Shown here in pieces: positions 17,875 to 26,144 of a stretch of DNA of 64,000 bases. Location of the stretch: positions 43,289 through 107,288 of the forward strand of contig CAKQWJ010000005.1 of assembly GCA_934278925.1 (NCBI GenBank), given 5' to 3'. The DNA comes from an uncultured Clostridia bacterium (GTDB lineage: Bacteria > Bacillota > Clostridia > Peptostreptococcales > Anaerovoracaceae). Every line of letters begins with the position of its first letter. Positions within the stretch are counted from its first letter, which is position 1. Position numbers and translations under genes: made by a program. The notes beneath the pieces were generated by a model that worked only from the letters and a program-made list of their open reading frames with translations, did no database searches and was not told the origin of the DNA.

Positions 17875-20800
17875 TTACTTCTTAATCTTAATTTTCTTTA
17901 CGCTGGAGTAGCTGCCGTAAATCGTCTTGCCGGAAACCTTTCTGTACGCCCGAACCTTGTAGTAATAGGTCTTGCCCTTTTTCAGCTTCGTATTGGTCCA
18001 GCCCCGTGTTTTGGAACCGGCAGTCTTCATACAGTGATACTTTCCTTTGCTTGAGGTCGCTCTGTATACTTTATATCCGCCGGCATTTGCAGCCTTTTTC
18101 CAAGTTATTTTTACCTTACAGCCCTTCAGATTCTTCACCGAAGCAACTTTTACCTTGGAAGGTTTTGCCACCTTCTTTGCTTCTTTGATCTTGAAGCTTA
18201 CCTTCACCGTTCCGGTGTATCCACGCTTGGATATTCCGGTAACCGTTGCCGTCGCAGTACCCAGCTTCACGTTGTTGGAGTAGGTTACCTTGTAATGGAC
18301 CTTTTCGGTCAATGCCTGATCTCCGTCTTTTACCACAACCGGCGTCAATGCCTTGCCGGTGTATGTCTGGTCCGGAGCAGATACCGTGCATTTCGAGAGG
18401 GACTTCTTCTTCATGTATCCGGTATTCGGGTCGAAATCGTAACGAACGCCTTCAATCACGGTCGGTTCCGTTACGTAATCATTGCCCCAGTAGTACCGTG
18501 TTCCCACAACCTTATTGTTGGAGTCGGTTTCGTTCTCGAACGCTCCGCGGAGCAGAACGCCGTTGGTGTCGAATTTGAAGTATCTTGAAGTGACCTTCTT
18601 GTTGCCCGGTGTGGCAATCTTCGTATCCTTTCCATCTTTGCCGACGTACATCTCTCCATCGTCCGGAGATACGGTGTTATTGTATCTTCTCCTGAAGTAG
18701 TACATGTTTCCGTCGATTTCTCTCCACCGGATGGCATAAGAGCCGCCGCCTTCATAGTATCTCGTAATCGTCTTCTCTGTTCCGTCCTTCAATGTAACGG
18801 TTTCCGTTACGAAACTTCCCTTGACGAACACGCCTTTCTTGTTAAAAGTAAACTTCTTTCCGTCGATGGTAACCGTACCGGTTGATGCGTAGCCATCCTT
18901 GTCCATGTAGTACCAATCATCACCGATTGATTCCCAATGGTTCTTGACAAATTCTCCATCTTTCAGATAACGAGGAAGACCGGTTTCCTTATCGGTAACC
19001 ATGCCGGTCTTATCCGAAGGAATTTTCTTGGAAATCCCGCAGTTCTTGCAGACCAGCCGGTCATTTACGACTACAAACTCGTGCTGATCATTGGCACAGG
19101 TTTCCTTTACCTTCTCCTTACTGTAACAGTAATCATTCATCTTCGTTCCATCGGCATCGTAGACATCCACAGAGAATTTCGTATCTGTGGCACTCATCTT
19201 GAAGTAAACACCGGTGAAATCATCAATCGGCTTTACCGCAAAGTTATACTCTTTGGCATTCGATGGTGGATATGCCTTTCCGCCGGTAGTGCCGCATACG
19301 TAGTACACAACACCGTTCTTTTTGTCCGTCTCTCCCTTTGTGGTCGGATGGGTTCGAACCAGGGAATGATCGTGTCCGGAGAACATAAAATCGATTCCGG
19401 CCCGTTCGCAAGCATCCGGAATGTACTTCGTGAAGGAAGCGCAGTCGTCTGTCGTCGCATTGGTGCCGTATGGCGGCTGATGGGAAACCACAATCTTCCA
19501 TTTTGCATTGCTCTTCGCTGCGTCCGAAACCAGCCACTCGGCATCCTCTTTTGCCGCCTGATCCTTGGAATTATATCCAAGAACCGCAACGTATACATTG
19601 CCGTAGGTAACCGAGTAGTGCTGCTGATTGCTGATATCAAACAGTTTCTTCTGATTGATTCCTTCCGTGTCTCCGTAGAATTCATGGTTGCCGCTTACGT
19701 GAATCATATCGGTTCTGTTAAACGGTGCCGCGCTGAACATATCCAGAATAGCAGTCCATTCGTTATACAGATTGGAAGTCTCCACGAAATCTCCCGTCTG
19801 CACGCCGAAGGAATACTTGTCCTTCGCCAGATCCTTCATAATATCCTGAAGGATGCTCTTATCCTCTACCTGCGTATCGCCCAGTAGGAAGAATTTCGTA
19901 TCCTCACCGTTATTGTAAGTGCTGAATTCTCGTACATCGGACCAGTGTTCTCCGTCACCTACCTTATAAACGTAATCGCTTCCGCTCTTCAGGTCCGTAA
20001 CGTTCACGGTGTTGATGTAAATCGTCTTATTGTTCGTCGCAATCGAAGAACCGTCGAAGTTCAATCTTTCGCAGGTTCCTTCCTGCTCCTTAAAGGCCTT
20101 CTCCTTATTTTCTTCATAGTCGCTCTTCAGCGCCACTTTTGCCACGGCCTTCTTTTCCGCATTCACCGGATTGGACATCCACGTAATGCTCTTGGTATTC
20201 TCCGAATTCTTCACCGCATTCAGCTGGATGTAGGCCGGTGTTCCATCTTCATTTGCACCGGAATTAAGAATCTGGGCGGTTTCGATGAACGAAGGTTTTC
20301 CCTGAGCATCCTTTGCATAAATCGAGATTTTCTGTGCATCCCGGAATCTCGATGTGGTCAGCGTTCCACGGATATCGGTTTCCCCGATTTTCTCGCCGTC
20401 CGCCATATAGATGCCGATTCCTTTTACCGTCTTACCATTTTTGTCGGTAACGATAATCTTCGTATCCTCTCCGGCAACCGTATTCTCGACACTAATGTTG
20501 TATGCCGACTTCACTTCCATGCGCTGCGTCTTGCGGGTAAAAGAAAGTTCGTGGTTTTCGCCTTGCTCGTCCGTGTACTCAAAATTACCGGCCGTCACTG
20601 CATAGGTGAATTTCTTATCCTTCGTCAAATCGGTTGGCACACCTACCTTGACCGTCGCAAGATTTCCTTCCCCTGAAACATCCGCATCCGCCTTTTTCTT
20701 TACAAAAATCTGAACGCTGTTATCGGTCTTGTTGTACACCGGCGCCTTCGCTTCTTCGAATCCGTCCGCGTATTCCACCGTATAATCCGAGATGCCCTTG

Positions 20801-23544
20801 CCCAGTTCGATTTCCGTCGATGCGCTGTTCACACATTTCCGATTATCTGCCTTCAGATTCAGGCTAACATGTTCTCCCAAGTACGCTCCGTCTTCCGCCG
20901 GATACACGTTTACCTTCGGCTTATTCTGATCGGTTCCGTCCACATCAAAGGAGAACTTCTTTGTCGTTTCGTTTCCTTCCTTGTCCCGAATCAACACCTT
21001 AATGGAATGAGTTCCATTCGGCAAATACCAGTTGTTCAGATAAATCGTATCCTTACTCTTATCCTCCAGCAGGGAATTGTTTTCCAGTGCTTTGTCGGTA
21101 ATGTTCTTTCCATCGATCCAGATATTTTTAGTGTTGTAGTCCACGCCGGATGTGTATTTGTTTTCCACATCGGAAACATTCACCTCAAAGTTTGCGGTAT
21201 TGGACTTAATGGCTTCTTCTTTATTGTTGAGACCGATTCCGTTTACCGAAATGCTGTTAATCAGCGGGTTGTCCGTATCCGTCGTATTCGCACCGTATAC
21301 GAACTGTACGTTATCGACGTAAATGGCGCCCTTGATGTCCGATTTCGGAACCCGAACAATCTTTCCATCTTCCTTGATGAAGTTTCCTCCCGACGGCGGC
21401 AAATACATCAGACGAATGGTCTCTCCGCCAATCAGCTTAAACGGTCCCTTCAGCGGTTCTTTGCTTTGCGGATTAACTAGTTTTGCTTCCACGTACTTCC
21501 AGCCGGTCCAGTCAATGCCTCCCAGTTCCTCTGCATTTTCATTGCTACAGCCGTTCGGCGTAAAGTTCAGTGTCTGTACCCCGCCGGTTCCGTCCTTCAC
21601 GCGGATTCGAAGCCAGAAATTCGGCGTTCCCTTCGGTGCGTATACGTACATGCCAATCGCCGATGGATTTCCGGGAATTTCCTGGGTCTCATTGGAGAAT
21701 CCAACACACGCACCCTCGGTGCTTCCTCCGACACCGGAGAAATCGTAGTTCAGCTTGAGGGAATTATTTCCCTTCCGAACCGGTTCTCCACTGGAGATTC
21801 CAACAATTTCTGCGGACTCCTTTCCACCTCTGGAATCCTCGGCACCGGTTGTTGGATCCACACTGTTCGGATAATGTCCGTATAGCAGCTTCGACGAAGA
21901 AGAGGTTCCCAGCCATTTGCCGTCCTTATCCCATACGCCGCGAATCTGCCCACCGCCGGCATCAAAGCCTGCACGATTAAAGGTCCAATAATCTTTCGCC
22001 GCAACGGTTTTTCCGTCGACCACCTGATCTTCAAAATCCATGGCAACAGTAGGCTGCAGGCCGACGACAACGTCTACCTTTCCATTCACTTCTTTGTTGT
22101 GCTTATACGCACAGTGAACGGTTCCGTACAGTGTTTTTCCATCGGAAGACACGAATTTGTTGCCGTGGAATTCTCCCAGCTTAACATTCGGGTCGGTCAC
22201 TTCTTTTTTGTCCGCATCTTTCAGATCTGTTACGCTCCAGTCAAAATCATCATCGGAATAATGAATCTGACGATTCTTGTATTTTACAGTGAGACCGAGA
22301 TCTGATTCCTTTTCAAATCCAAGCGCCACTTCTTCATTCTCAAAAGAGATGGAATCCGGCTGCTGAACTTCGATGGTCGTTGTTCCGACTACTTCGTTTC
22401 CAACCTTCAGTTGTACTTCTGCCGTTCCGGTTTTCTCACCGGCGGTAAATGCGCCGTCTTCCGTGATGGTACCCATCTGGCTGTCCTTCAGTGCAAACTT
22501 TGCGCCGGACGGAATATTTGCCTTTCCTCCCGCACTGTCTACGCCTGTTGCCTTGAACTGCACCTTCGATCCCGGTGTGTACACTTCATTATCCGGAGTA
22601 ATCGTCGCATGGTCGAATTCCCCGCTTCCCTTCGCATCGGAATACACCATCAGTGCAGAAGATACTTTTCTTTCCACGCCGTCGGACGGGCTGTTCTTCA
22701 CCGTCAGCTCATCCGTTCCTTCGGACTTGCTGGCATAGGTATACGAACCGCCGCCATCAATATAGATTGCTTCCTTACAGCCCAATTTCACCATGGTCTG
22801 TGCAGTTTCTTCATAAGTCATTCCTACGGATTTCGGTGCCTGTCGTCCGTCTGCACCAAAGAGAACTACTTCCCCGTTTTCCTTTATACCAACCGCATTT
22901 CTAGGAATTCTGGCTTGATCTGCACGGACCCAATCTTCCAGGTCCACTTTACCATCGGTGACCAACTTAATCGGTCCGCCAATTGCTTCTTTGACGTCGC
23001 TCAGGTCTACCGGTTCGTGCATATCACGAATTACCGCCTTGCCCGGTTTTCCATCTTCTCCTTTCAGTATAGCGAAATAATAGTAACCTTCGCCCCAGCC
23101 GCTGGTGCTCTTTACTACTTTTCCGTTCATGACAAGGACTCCGGTCGGTTCTCCGGTAGTCATGTTAAAGTAGTCGCCATTCGTCGCCGCTACGATATTC
23201 TTGCCGGTCTTCTTGGTCACTGCGGCCGCCTGATCTCGAACGGTCTGCAGTCCCCACTTTCCACTGGTATCGTAATCCTTGTAGCTGGCTAGGATTCCGG
23301 CTTTTTTTGTTAAATCCACAGTCGCTGCATACCCTTGTACCTGATTATCTCCTTGGGAGTCTACCAGTGTGATATGCTGTTCTTTCACTCCCGGTGCAAT
23401 ATTGTACTGCTTCAGCGAAGTCAGCTGTTTTCCTTCCGGAGCGGTAAAATCCGCAGCGAAAACGCTTTCCAAATTGCAGAGAGTCAGAAGAAATACACAG
23501 CTCAACGCTATGCTGAACATTTTCTTCAGTTTTCCCATTTCCAT
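17875..23544 (-). CDS. Giant secreted phosphodiester glycosidase/metallophosphoesterase fusion
   Basis: The 1889-residue protein has a signal peptide (about 1-30); an NAGPA-type phosphodiester glycosidase domain (about 70-300; NGDYFNMTTGEPTG, IYIDGGGSYTY); Ig-like and carbohydrate-binding-like regions (about 300-1180); a calcineurin-like metallophosphoesterase (about 1210-1460; LLGDTQ, QTGDFVE, SGNHEFYG, SHQPPYG, SGHDHSL are the metal motifs); repeats resembling cell-wall-binding modules (about 1530-1690; DDWYYMDKDGYASTG); and an Ig-like plus Fn3-like tail (about 1700-1889). Likely acts on phosphorylated glycans or phosphodiesters at the cell surface. It is 22 bases upstream of the CotH-family gene on the same strand and shares its tail. 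Start ATG 23544 has AAAGGA. Confidence 0.82.
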   Translation of the reverse strand: MEMGKLKKMFSIALSCVFLLTLCNLESVFAADFTAPEGKQLTSLKQYNIAPGVKEQHITLVDSQGDNQVQGYAATVDLTKKAGILASYKDYDTSGKWGLQTVRDQAAAVTKKTGKNIVAATNGDYFNMTTGEPTGVLVMNGKVVKSTSGWGEGYYYFAILKGEDGKPGKAVIRDMHEPVDLSDVKEAIGGPIKLVTDGKVDLEDWVRADQARIPRNAVGIKENGEVVLFGADGRQAPKSVGMTYEETAQTMVKLGCKEAIYIDGGGSYTYASKSEGTDELTVKNSPSDGVERKVSSALMVYSDAKGSGEFDHATITPDNEVYTPGSKVQFKATGVDSAGGKANIPSGAKFALKDSQMGTITEDGAFTAGEKTGTAEVQLKVGNEVVGTTTIEVQQPDSISFENEEVALGFEKESDLGLTVKYKNRQIHYSDDDFDWSVTDLKDADKKEVTDPNVKLGEFHGNKFVSSDGKTLYGTVHCAYKHNKEVNGKVDVVVGLQPTVAMDFEDQVVDGKTVAAKDYWTFNRAGFDAGGGQIRGVWDKDGKWLGTSSSSKLLYGHYPNSVDPTTGAEDSRGGKESAEIVGISSGEPVRKGNNSLKLNYDFSGVGGSTEGACVGFSNETQEIPGNPSAIGMYVYAPKGTPNFWLRIRVKDGTGGVQTLNFTPNGCSNENAEELGGIDWTGWKYVEAKLVNPQSKEPLKGPFKLIGGETIRLMYLPPSGGNFIKEDGKIVRVPKSDIKGAIYVDNVQFVYGANTTDTDNPLINSISVNGIGLNNKEEAIKSNTANFEVNVSDVENKYTSGVDYNTKNIWIDGKNITDKALENNSLLEDKSKDTIYLNNWYLPNGTHSIKVLIRDKEGNETTKKFSFDVDGTDQNKPKVNVYPAEDGAYLGEHVSLNLKADNRKCVNSASTEIELGKGISDYTVEYADGFEEAKAPVYNKTDNSVQIFVKKKADADVSGEGNLATVKVGVPTDLTKDKKFTYAVTAGNFEYTDEQGENHELSFTRKTQRMEVKSAYNISVENTVAGEDTKIIVTDKNGKTVKGIGIYMADGEKIGETDIRGTLTTSRFRDAQKISIYAKDAQGKPSFIETAQILNSGANEDGTPAYIQLNAVKNSENTKSITWMSNPVNAEKKAVAKVALKSDYEENKEKAFKEQEGTCERLNFDGSSIATNNKTIYINTVNVTDLKSGSDYVYKVGDGEHWSDVREFSTYNNGEDTKFFLLGDTQVEDKSILQDIMKDLAKDKYSFGVQTGDFVETSNLYNEWTAILDMFSAAPFNRTDMIHVSGNHEFYGDTEGINQKKLFDISNQQHYSVTYGNVYVAVLGYNSKDQAAKEDAEWLVSDAAKSNAKWKIVVSHQPPYGTNATTDDCASFTKYIPDACERAGIDFMFSGHDHSLVRTHPTTKGETDKKNGVVYYVCGTTGGKAYPPSNAKEYNFAVKPIDDFTGVYFKMSATDTKFSVDVYDADGTKMNDYCYSKEKVKETCANDQHEFVVVNDRLVCKNCGISKKIPSDKTGMVTDKETGLPRYLKDGEFVKNHWESIGDDWYYMDKDGYASTGTVTIDGKKFTFNKKGVFVKGSFVTETVTLKDGTEKTITRYYEGGGSYAIRWREIDGNMYYFRRRYNNTVSPDDGEMYVGKDGKDTKIATPGNKKVTSRYFKFDTNGVLLRGAFENETDSNNKVVGTRYYWGNDYVTEPTVIEGVRYDFDPNTGYMKKKSLSKCTVSAPDQTYTGKALTPVVVKDGDQALTEKVHYKVTYSNNVKLGTATATVTGISKRGYTGTVKVSFKIKEAKKVAKPSKVKVASVKNLKGCKVKITWKKAANAGGYKVYRATSSKGKYHCMKTAGSKTRGWTNTKLKKGKTYYYKVRAYRKVSGKTIYGSYSSVKKIKIKK

Positions 23545-23755
23545 TTTCCATTCCTTTCTTCAAACTTTATTCGATGGACGATCATCGGTGGTATAAAAAT
23601 ACAATTTAAGTCTACCCCTTCGTTATATATCTGTCACTGCATTTATAGTTTAAATAAACCTTAAATATACCATAAATTTTCTCAATTCATTATTGTTTAC
23701 ATTTATATTCACCGGAGCATCTATTCAGGATGCATATATACATCGAAAAAAGCTG

Positions 23756-23764
23756 TGGTATAAT
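23756..23764 (+). promoter_or_regulatory. Extended -10 promoter of the HD-domain gene
   Basis: TGGTATAAT lies 35 bases upstream of ATG 23799; no good -35 is seen. Confidence 0.5.
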
Positions 23765-23798
23765 CATAGGAAATCAAACCATCAAGGGAGGATTAGAG

Positions 23799-24383
23799 AT
23801 GAACACAATTACAAGAGAGACCGCATGGGGACTTCTGACGAAGTACAACAAGGAGCCCTTTCATCAGCACCACGCAGTGACCGTGGAAGGCGTCATGAGA
23901 TATTATGCGGAAAAAATCGGCGAGGACCCGGATTTCTGGGGAATCTGCGGACTGCTTCACGACGTGGATTTTGAGCAGTGGCCGGAAGAGCACTGCACCA
24001 AAGCCCCGGAACTTCTGGCGGAAATCCAGGCCCCGGAGGAAATGGTTCACGCCATCTGCAGCCACGGTTACGGCATCTGCTGCGACGTCCGGCCGGAGTG
24101 TGAAATGGAGAAATTTCTTTTTGCCGCCGACGAACTCACCGGACTGATCGGCGCCGCCATCATTCTTCGCCCGTCCCACAGCTGCAAGGACATGGACGTG
24201 AAGTCGGTGAAAAAGAAATTCAAAGACAAGAGATTTGCCGCCGGCTGCGACCGGGAAGTCATCCGCAAGGGCGCGGAGCTGCTGGGCTGGGAACTGACCG
24301 ACCTTTTCCAGACCGTGCTGGAAGCCATGCAGTCCCTGCCGGACCCGGACGAACTGGATGCCCGGAACGGAATCGAAGGGTAA
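23799..24383 (+). CDS. HD-domain protein (predicted phosphohydrolase)
   Basis: The 194-residue protein has the HD signature in CGLLHDVDFEQWPEEH and an upstream metal His in HQHHAVTVEGVMRYYA, with a further His in HAICSHGYG. This is the compact HD hydrolase type found as stand-alone genes in Clostridia; substrates are usually nucleotides, but nothing here specifies which. The start ATG 23799 follows GGGAGGATTAGAG; a longer frame from 23730 would run over the promoter. It converges with tyrS and shares a bidirectional terminator with it. Confidence 0.75.
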   Translation: MNTITRETAWGLLTKYNKEPFHQHHAVTVEGVMRYYAEKIGEDPDFWGICGLLHDVDFEQWPEEHCTKAPELLAEIQAPEEMVHAICSHGYGICCDVRPECEMEKFLFAADELTGLIGAAIILRPSHSCKDMDVKSVKKKFKDKRFAAGCDREVIRKGAELLGWELTDLFQTVLEAMQSLPDPDELDARNGIEG

Positions 24384-24396
24384 TAAATTATGGGGC

Positions 24397-24435
24397 AAAA
24401 AACCTCGGCAAGCCGAACGCCTGCCGAGGTTTTTT
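24397..24435. terminator. Bidirectional terminator between the HD gene and tyrS
   Basis: AAAAAACCTCGGCA and TGCCGAGGTTTTTT form a perfect 14-bp stem, giving a T run on both strands. Confidence 0.92.
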
Positions 24436-24458
24436 CATTACACACAATTATCTTTCAA

Positions 24459-25796
24459 TTACTTCAGCACCACTGCGATGAATTTCTTCTTTCCCTTCTG
24501 GATGATAATCTTGTCATCCTTGAAGTCCTCCAGCGTTACCTGGTGTTTTCTGTCCACGACCTTCTCGTCGTTGATTCGGAATCCGCCCTGCTCAATCATG
24601 CGGAACGCTTCGCTGTTGCTTCCCACCAGCTTCAGTTCCTTTGCCAGAGCGGCCAGACCGATGCCTTCGCCTTCAAATACAGAACGCTCCATCTCCACGC
24701 TCGGAATGTTGTCTGCCGCCGCAGCGTTTCCGCCGGCAAATACCTTGCGGGATGCTTCCAGCGCTTCCTGTGCCGCCTTCTCGCCGTGAACCAGCTTGGT
24801 CACCTCGTAGCCCAGGATTTCCTTCGCCTTGTTGATTTCGGAACCTTCCAGTGCGGACAGTCTGTTCACCTCTTCCATCGGCAGGAATGTCAGCATTCTC
24901 AGGCACTTGTTCACGTCAGCATCGTTCACGTTTCTCCAGTACTGGAAGAACTCGTATGGAGACACTCTGTTCTCATCCAGCCAGAGGGCACCCTTTGCGG
25001 TCTTGCCCATCTTCTTGCCTTCACTGTTGGTCAGAAGTCCGAAGGTCATGCCGTATACTTCCTTGTCACACGCCTTACGGGTCAGGTTCACGCCGGCGAT
25101 GATGTTGGACCACTGGTCGTTTCCGCCGAACTGTGCCTTCAGGTCAAAGTCTCTTGCCATAACCATGAAGTCGTATGCTTGCAATGTCATGTAGCAGAAC
25201 TCGAAGAAGGACAGACCCTCGTTCCGATCCATTCTGCTCTTGAAGCACTCCGCTCTCAGCATGGTGTTTACGTTGAACTGCGTACCGATTTCTCTGGCGA
25301 ACTCAGTGTACTTCGCTTTCCGAATCCACTCCGCGTTATTCACGCTGACAGCCTTTCCTTCCAGTGGCTCTCTGTTCTGGTGTCCCGGAACGTATACGCC
25401 GCCGTTGCCCTCGTATTTCCACTCATCGTCAAACTCGAAAAATCTCTCGAACAGCTTCTTGAACGCTCTGCAGTTATCGTCGATGGTATCGATGGTCATC
25501 ACCTGACGCATATCGCTTCGGCCGGAAGGGTCTCCCACCTCACCGGTACCACCGCCCAGCAGAATAACCGGCGTATGGCCGTACTTCTGCATGTACAACA
25601 TGATAATAACCTGAATGAAGTGTCCCACATGCAAGCAATCCGCAGTCGGATCGAAACCGATGTAGAACTTAATTTTCTCCCGGCCCAGCAGGTCTCTCAG
25701 CGCCTCCGGGTTGGTGCACTGTTCAATCAGTCCTCTTTCCTGAAGTACGTCGAACACGTTATCGTACTTGCTCACATTGTCTGGAATCTGAAACAT
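24459..25796 (-). CDS. tyrS: Tyrosyl-tRNA synthetase
   Basis: TyrRS charges tRNA-Tyr. The 445-residue protein has the class I signature in PTADCLHVGHF (HIGH variant), the tyrosine pocket region, KKMGKT as the KMSKS loop, and a C-terminal S4 RNA-binding domain (about 375-445). Start is ATG 25796 because AGAAGGAGAGAG directly precedes it. Upstream on the same strand are a consensus promoter, a 19-codon open frame with three consecutive Tyr codons, and a terminator (see those entries), suggesting control by ribosome-mediated attenuation instead of the T-box usual for this gene in Firmicutes. Confidence 0.95.
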   Translation of the reverse strand: MFQIPDNVSKYDNVFDVLQERGLIEQCTNPEALRDLLGREKIKFYIGFDPTADCLHVGHFIQVIIMLYMQKYGHTPVILLGGGTGEVGDPSGRSDMRQVMTIDTIDDNCRAFKKLFERFFEFDDEWKYEGNGGVYVPGHQNREPLEGKAVSVNNAEWIRKAKYTEFAREIGTQFNVNTMLRAECFKSRMDRNEGLSFFEFCYMTLQAYDFMVMARDFDLKAQFGGNDQWSNIIAGVNLTRKACDKEVYGMTFGLLTNSEGKKMGKTAKGALWLDENRVSPYEFFQYWRNVNDADVNKCLRMLTFLPMEEVNRLSALEGSEINKAKEILGYEVTKLVHGEKAAQEALEASRKVFAGGNAAAADNIPSVEMERSVFEGEGIGLAALAKELKLVGSNSEAFRMIEQGGFRINDEKVVDRKHQVTLEDFKDDKIIIQKGKKKFIAVVLK

Positions 25797-25873
25797 TTTC
25801 TCTCTCCTTCTCAATCTATCATAATAAAATTATCCTTCGAAACGATGACATTATTCTATCACATTCCCGGGGC

Positions 25874-25909
25874 AAAATAAAAGGCTCCGCAGCATTTTGC
25901 CGCGAAGCC
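25874..25909 (-). terminator. Leader terminator (attenuator) upstream of tyrS
   Basis: On the minus strand GGCTTCGCGGC pairs with GCTGCGGAGCC (11 bp, two G-U pairs, loop AAAAT) and is followed by TTTTATTTT. Its 5' half, TCGCGGCAAAAT (25905-25894), can instead pair over 12 bp with ATTTTGTTGCGA (25954-25943), so terminator and antiterminator exclude each other. Confidence 0.8.
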
Positions 25910-25965
25910 TGAATACTTCATTTCCGGATTTCTGAACCCACATCGCAACAAAATCACCTCTTCAG

Positions 25966-26025
25966 TTAGGAGAAGAGGTAATAGTAGGCCTGCTTGTGAG
26001 ATCTGTTTCTAAGAAATGTAGTCAT
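25966..26025 (-). CDS. Putative tyrosine leader peptide of tyrS, 19 residues
   Basis: ATG 26025 with AAAGAGGA seven bases upstream opens a 19-codon frame, MTTFLRNRSHKQAYYYLFS, ending at TAA. Codons 14-16 are TAC TAT TAC, three Tyr in a row. The stop codon lies in the loop of a perfect 8-bp hairpin (GAAGAGGT 25972-25979 with ACCTCTTC 25956-25963, plus-strand order), 57 bases before the terminator. This is the layout of an amino-acid attenuation leader: ribosome stalling at Tyr codons would alter RNA folding ahead of the terminator. The frame is short and could be chance, but codon content, ribosome site, hairpins and downstream gene all agree. Confidence 0.65.
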   Translation of the reverse strand: MTTFLRNRSHKQAYYYLFS

Positions 26026-26057
26026 TGTTCCATCCTCTTTGTGTTGTAATTTATTAC

Positions 26058-26086
26058 AATATATCACCGTGTTTGTATGATGTCAA
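26058..26086 (-). promoter_or_regulatory. Promoter of the tyrS leader
   Basis: Minus-strand TTGACA, a 17-base spacer and TATATT, about 33 bases upstream of the leader-peptide ATG. It drives the leader, terminator and tyrS. Confidence 0.8.
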
Positions 26087-26105
26087 CATATTTCACGGAA
26101 GTTTT

Positions 26106-26133
26106 CGGGTAAAAACACAATTGTTTTTACCCG
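26106..26133 (-). terminator. Hairpin after the hydrogenase gene
   Basis: A perfect 12-bp stem (CGGGTAAAAACA / TGTTTTTACCCG, loop of 4) lies 11 bases past the hydrogenase stop. No T run follows, so it may be a weak terminator or a 3'-end stabiliser. Confidence 0.5.
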
Positions 26134-26144
26134 AAGGTTTCCGA

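Noticed and set aside
25797..26060. T-box in front of tyrS
   Set aside because: No GGGTGGNACCGC-type core or Stem I pattern; the leader peptide and hairpins explain the region better.
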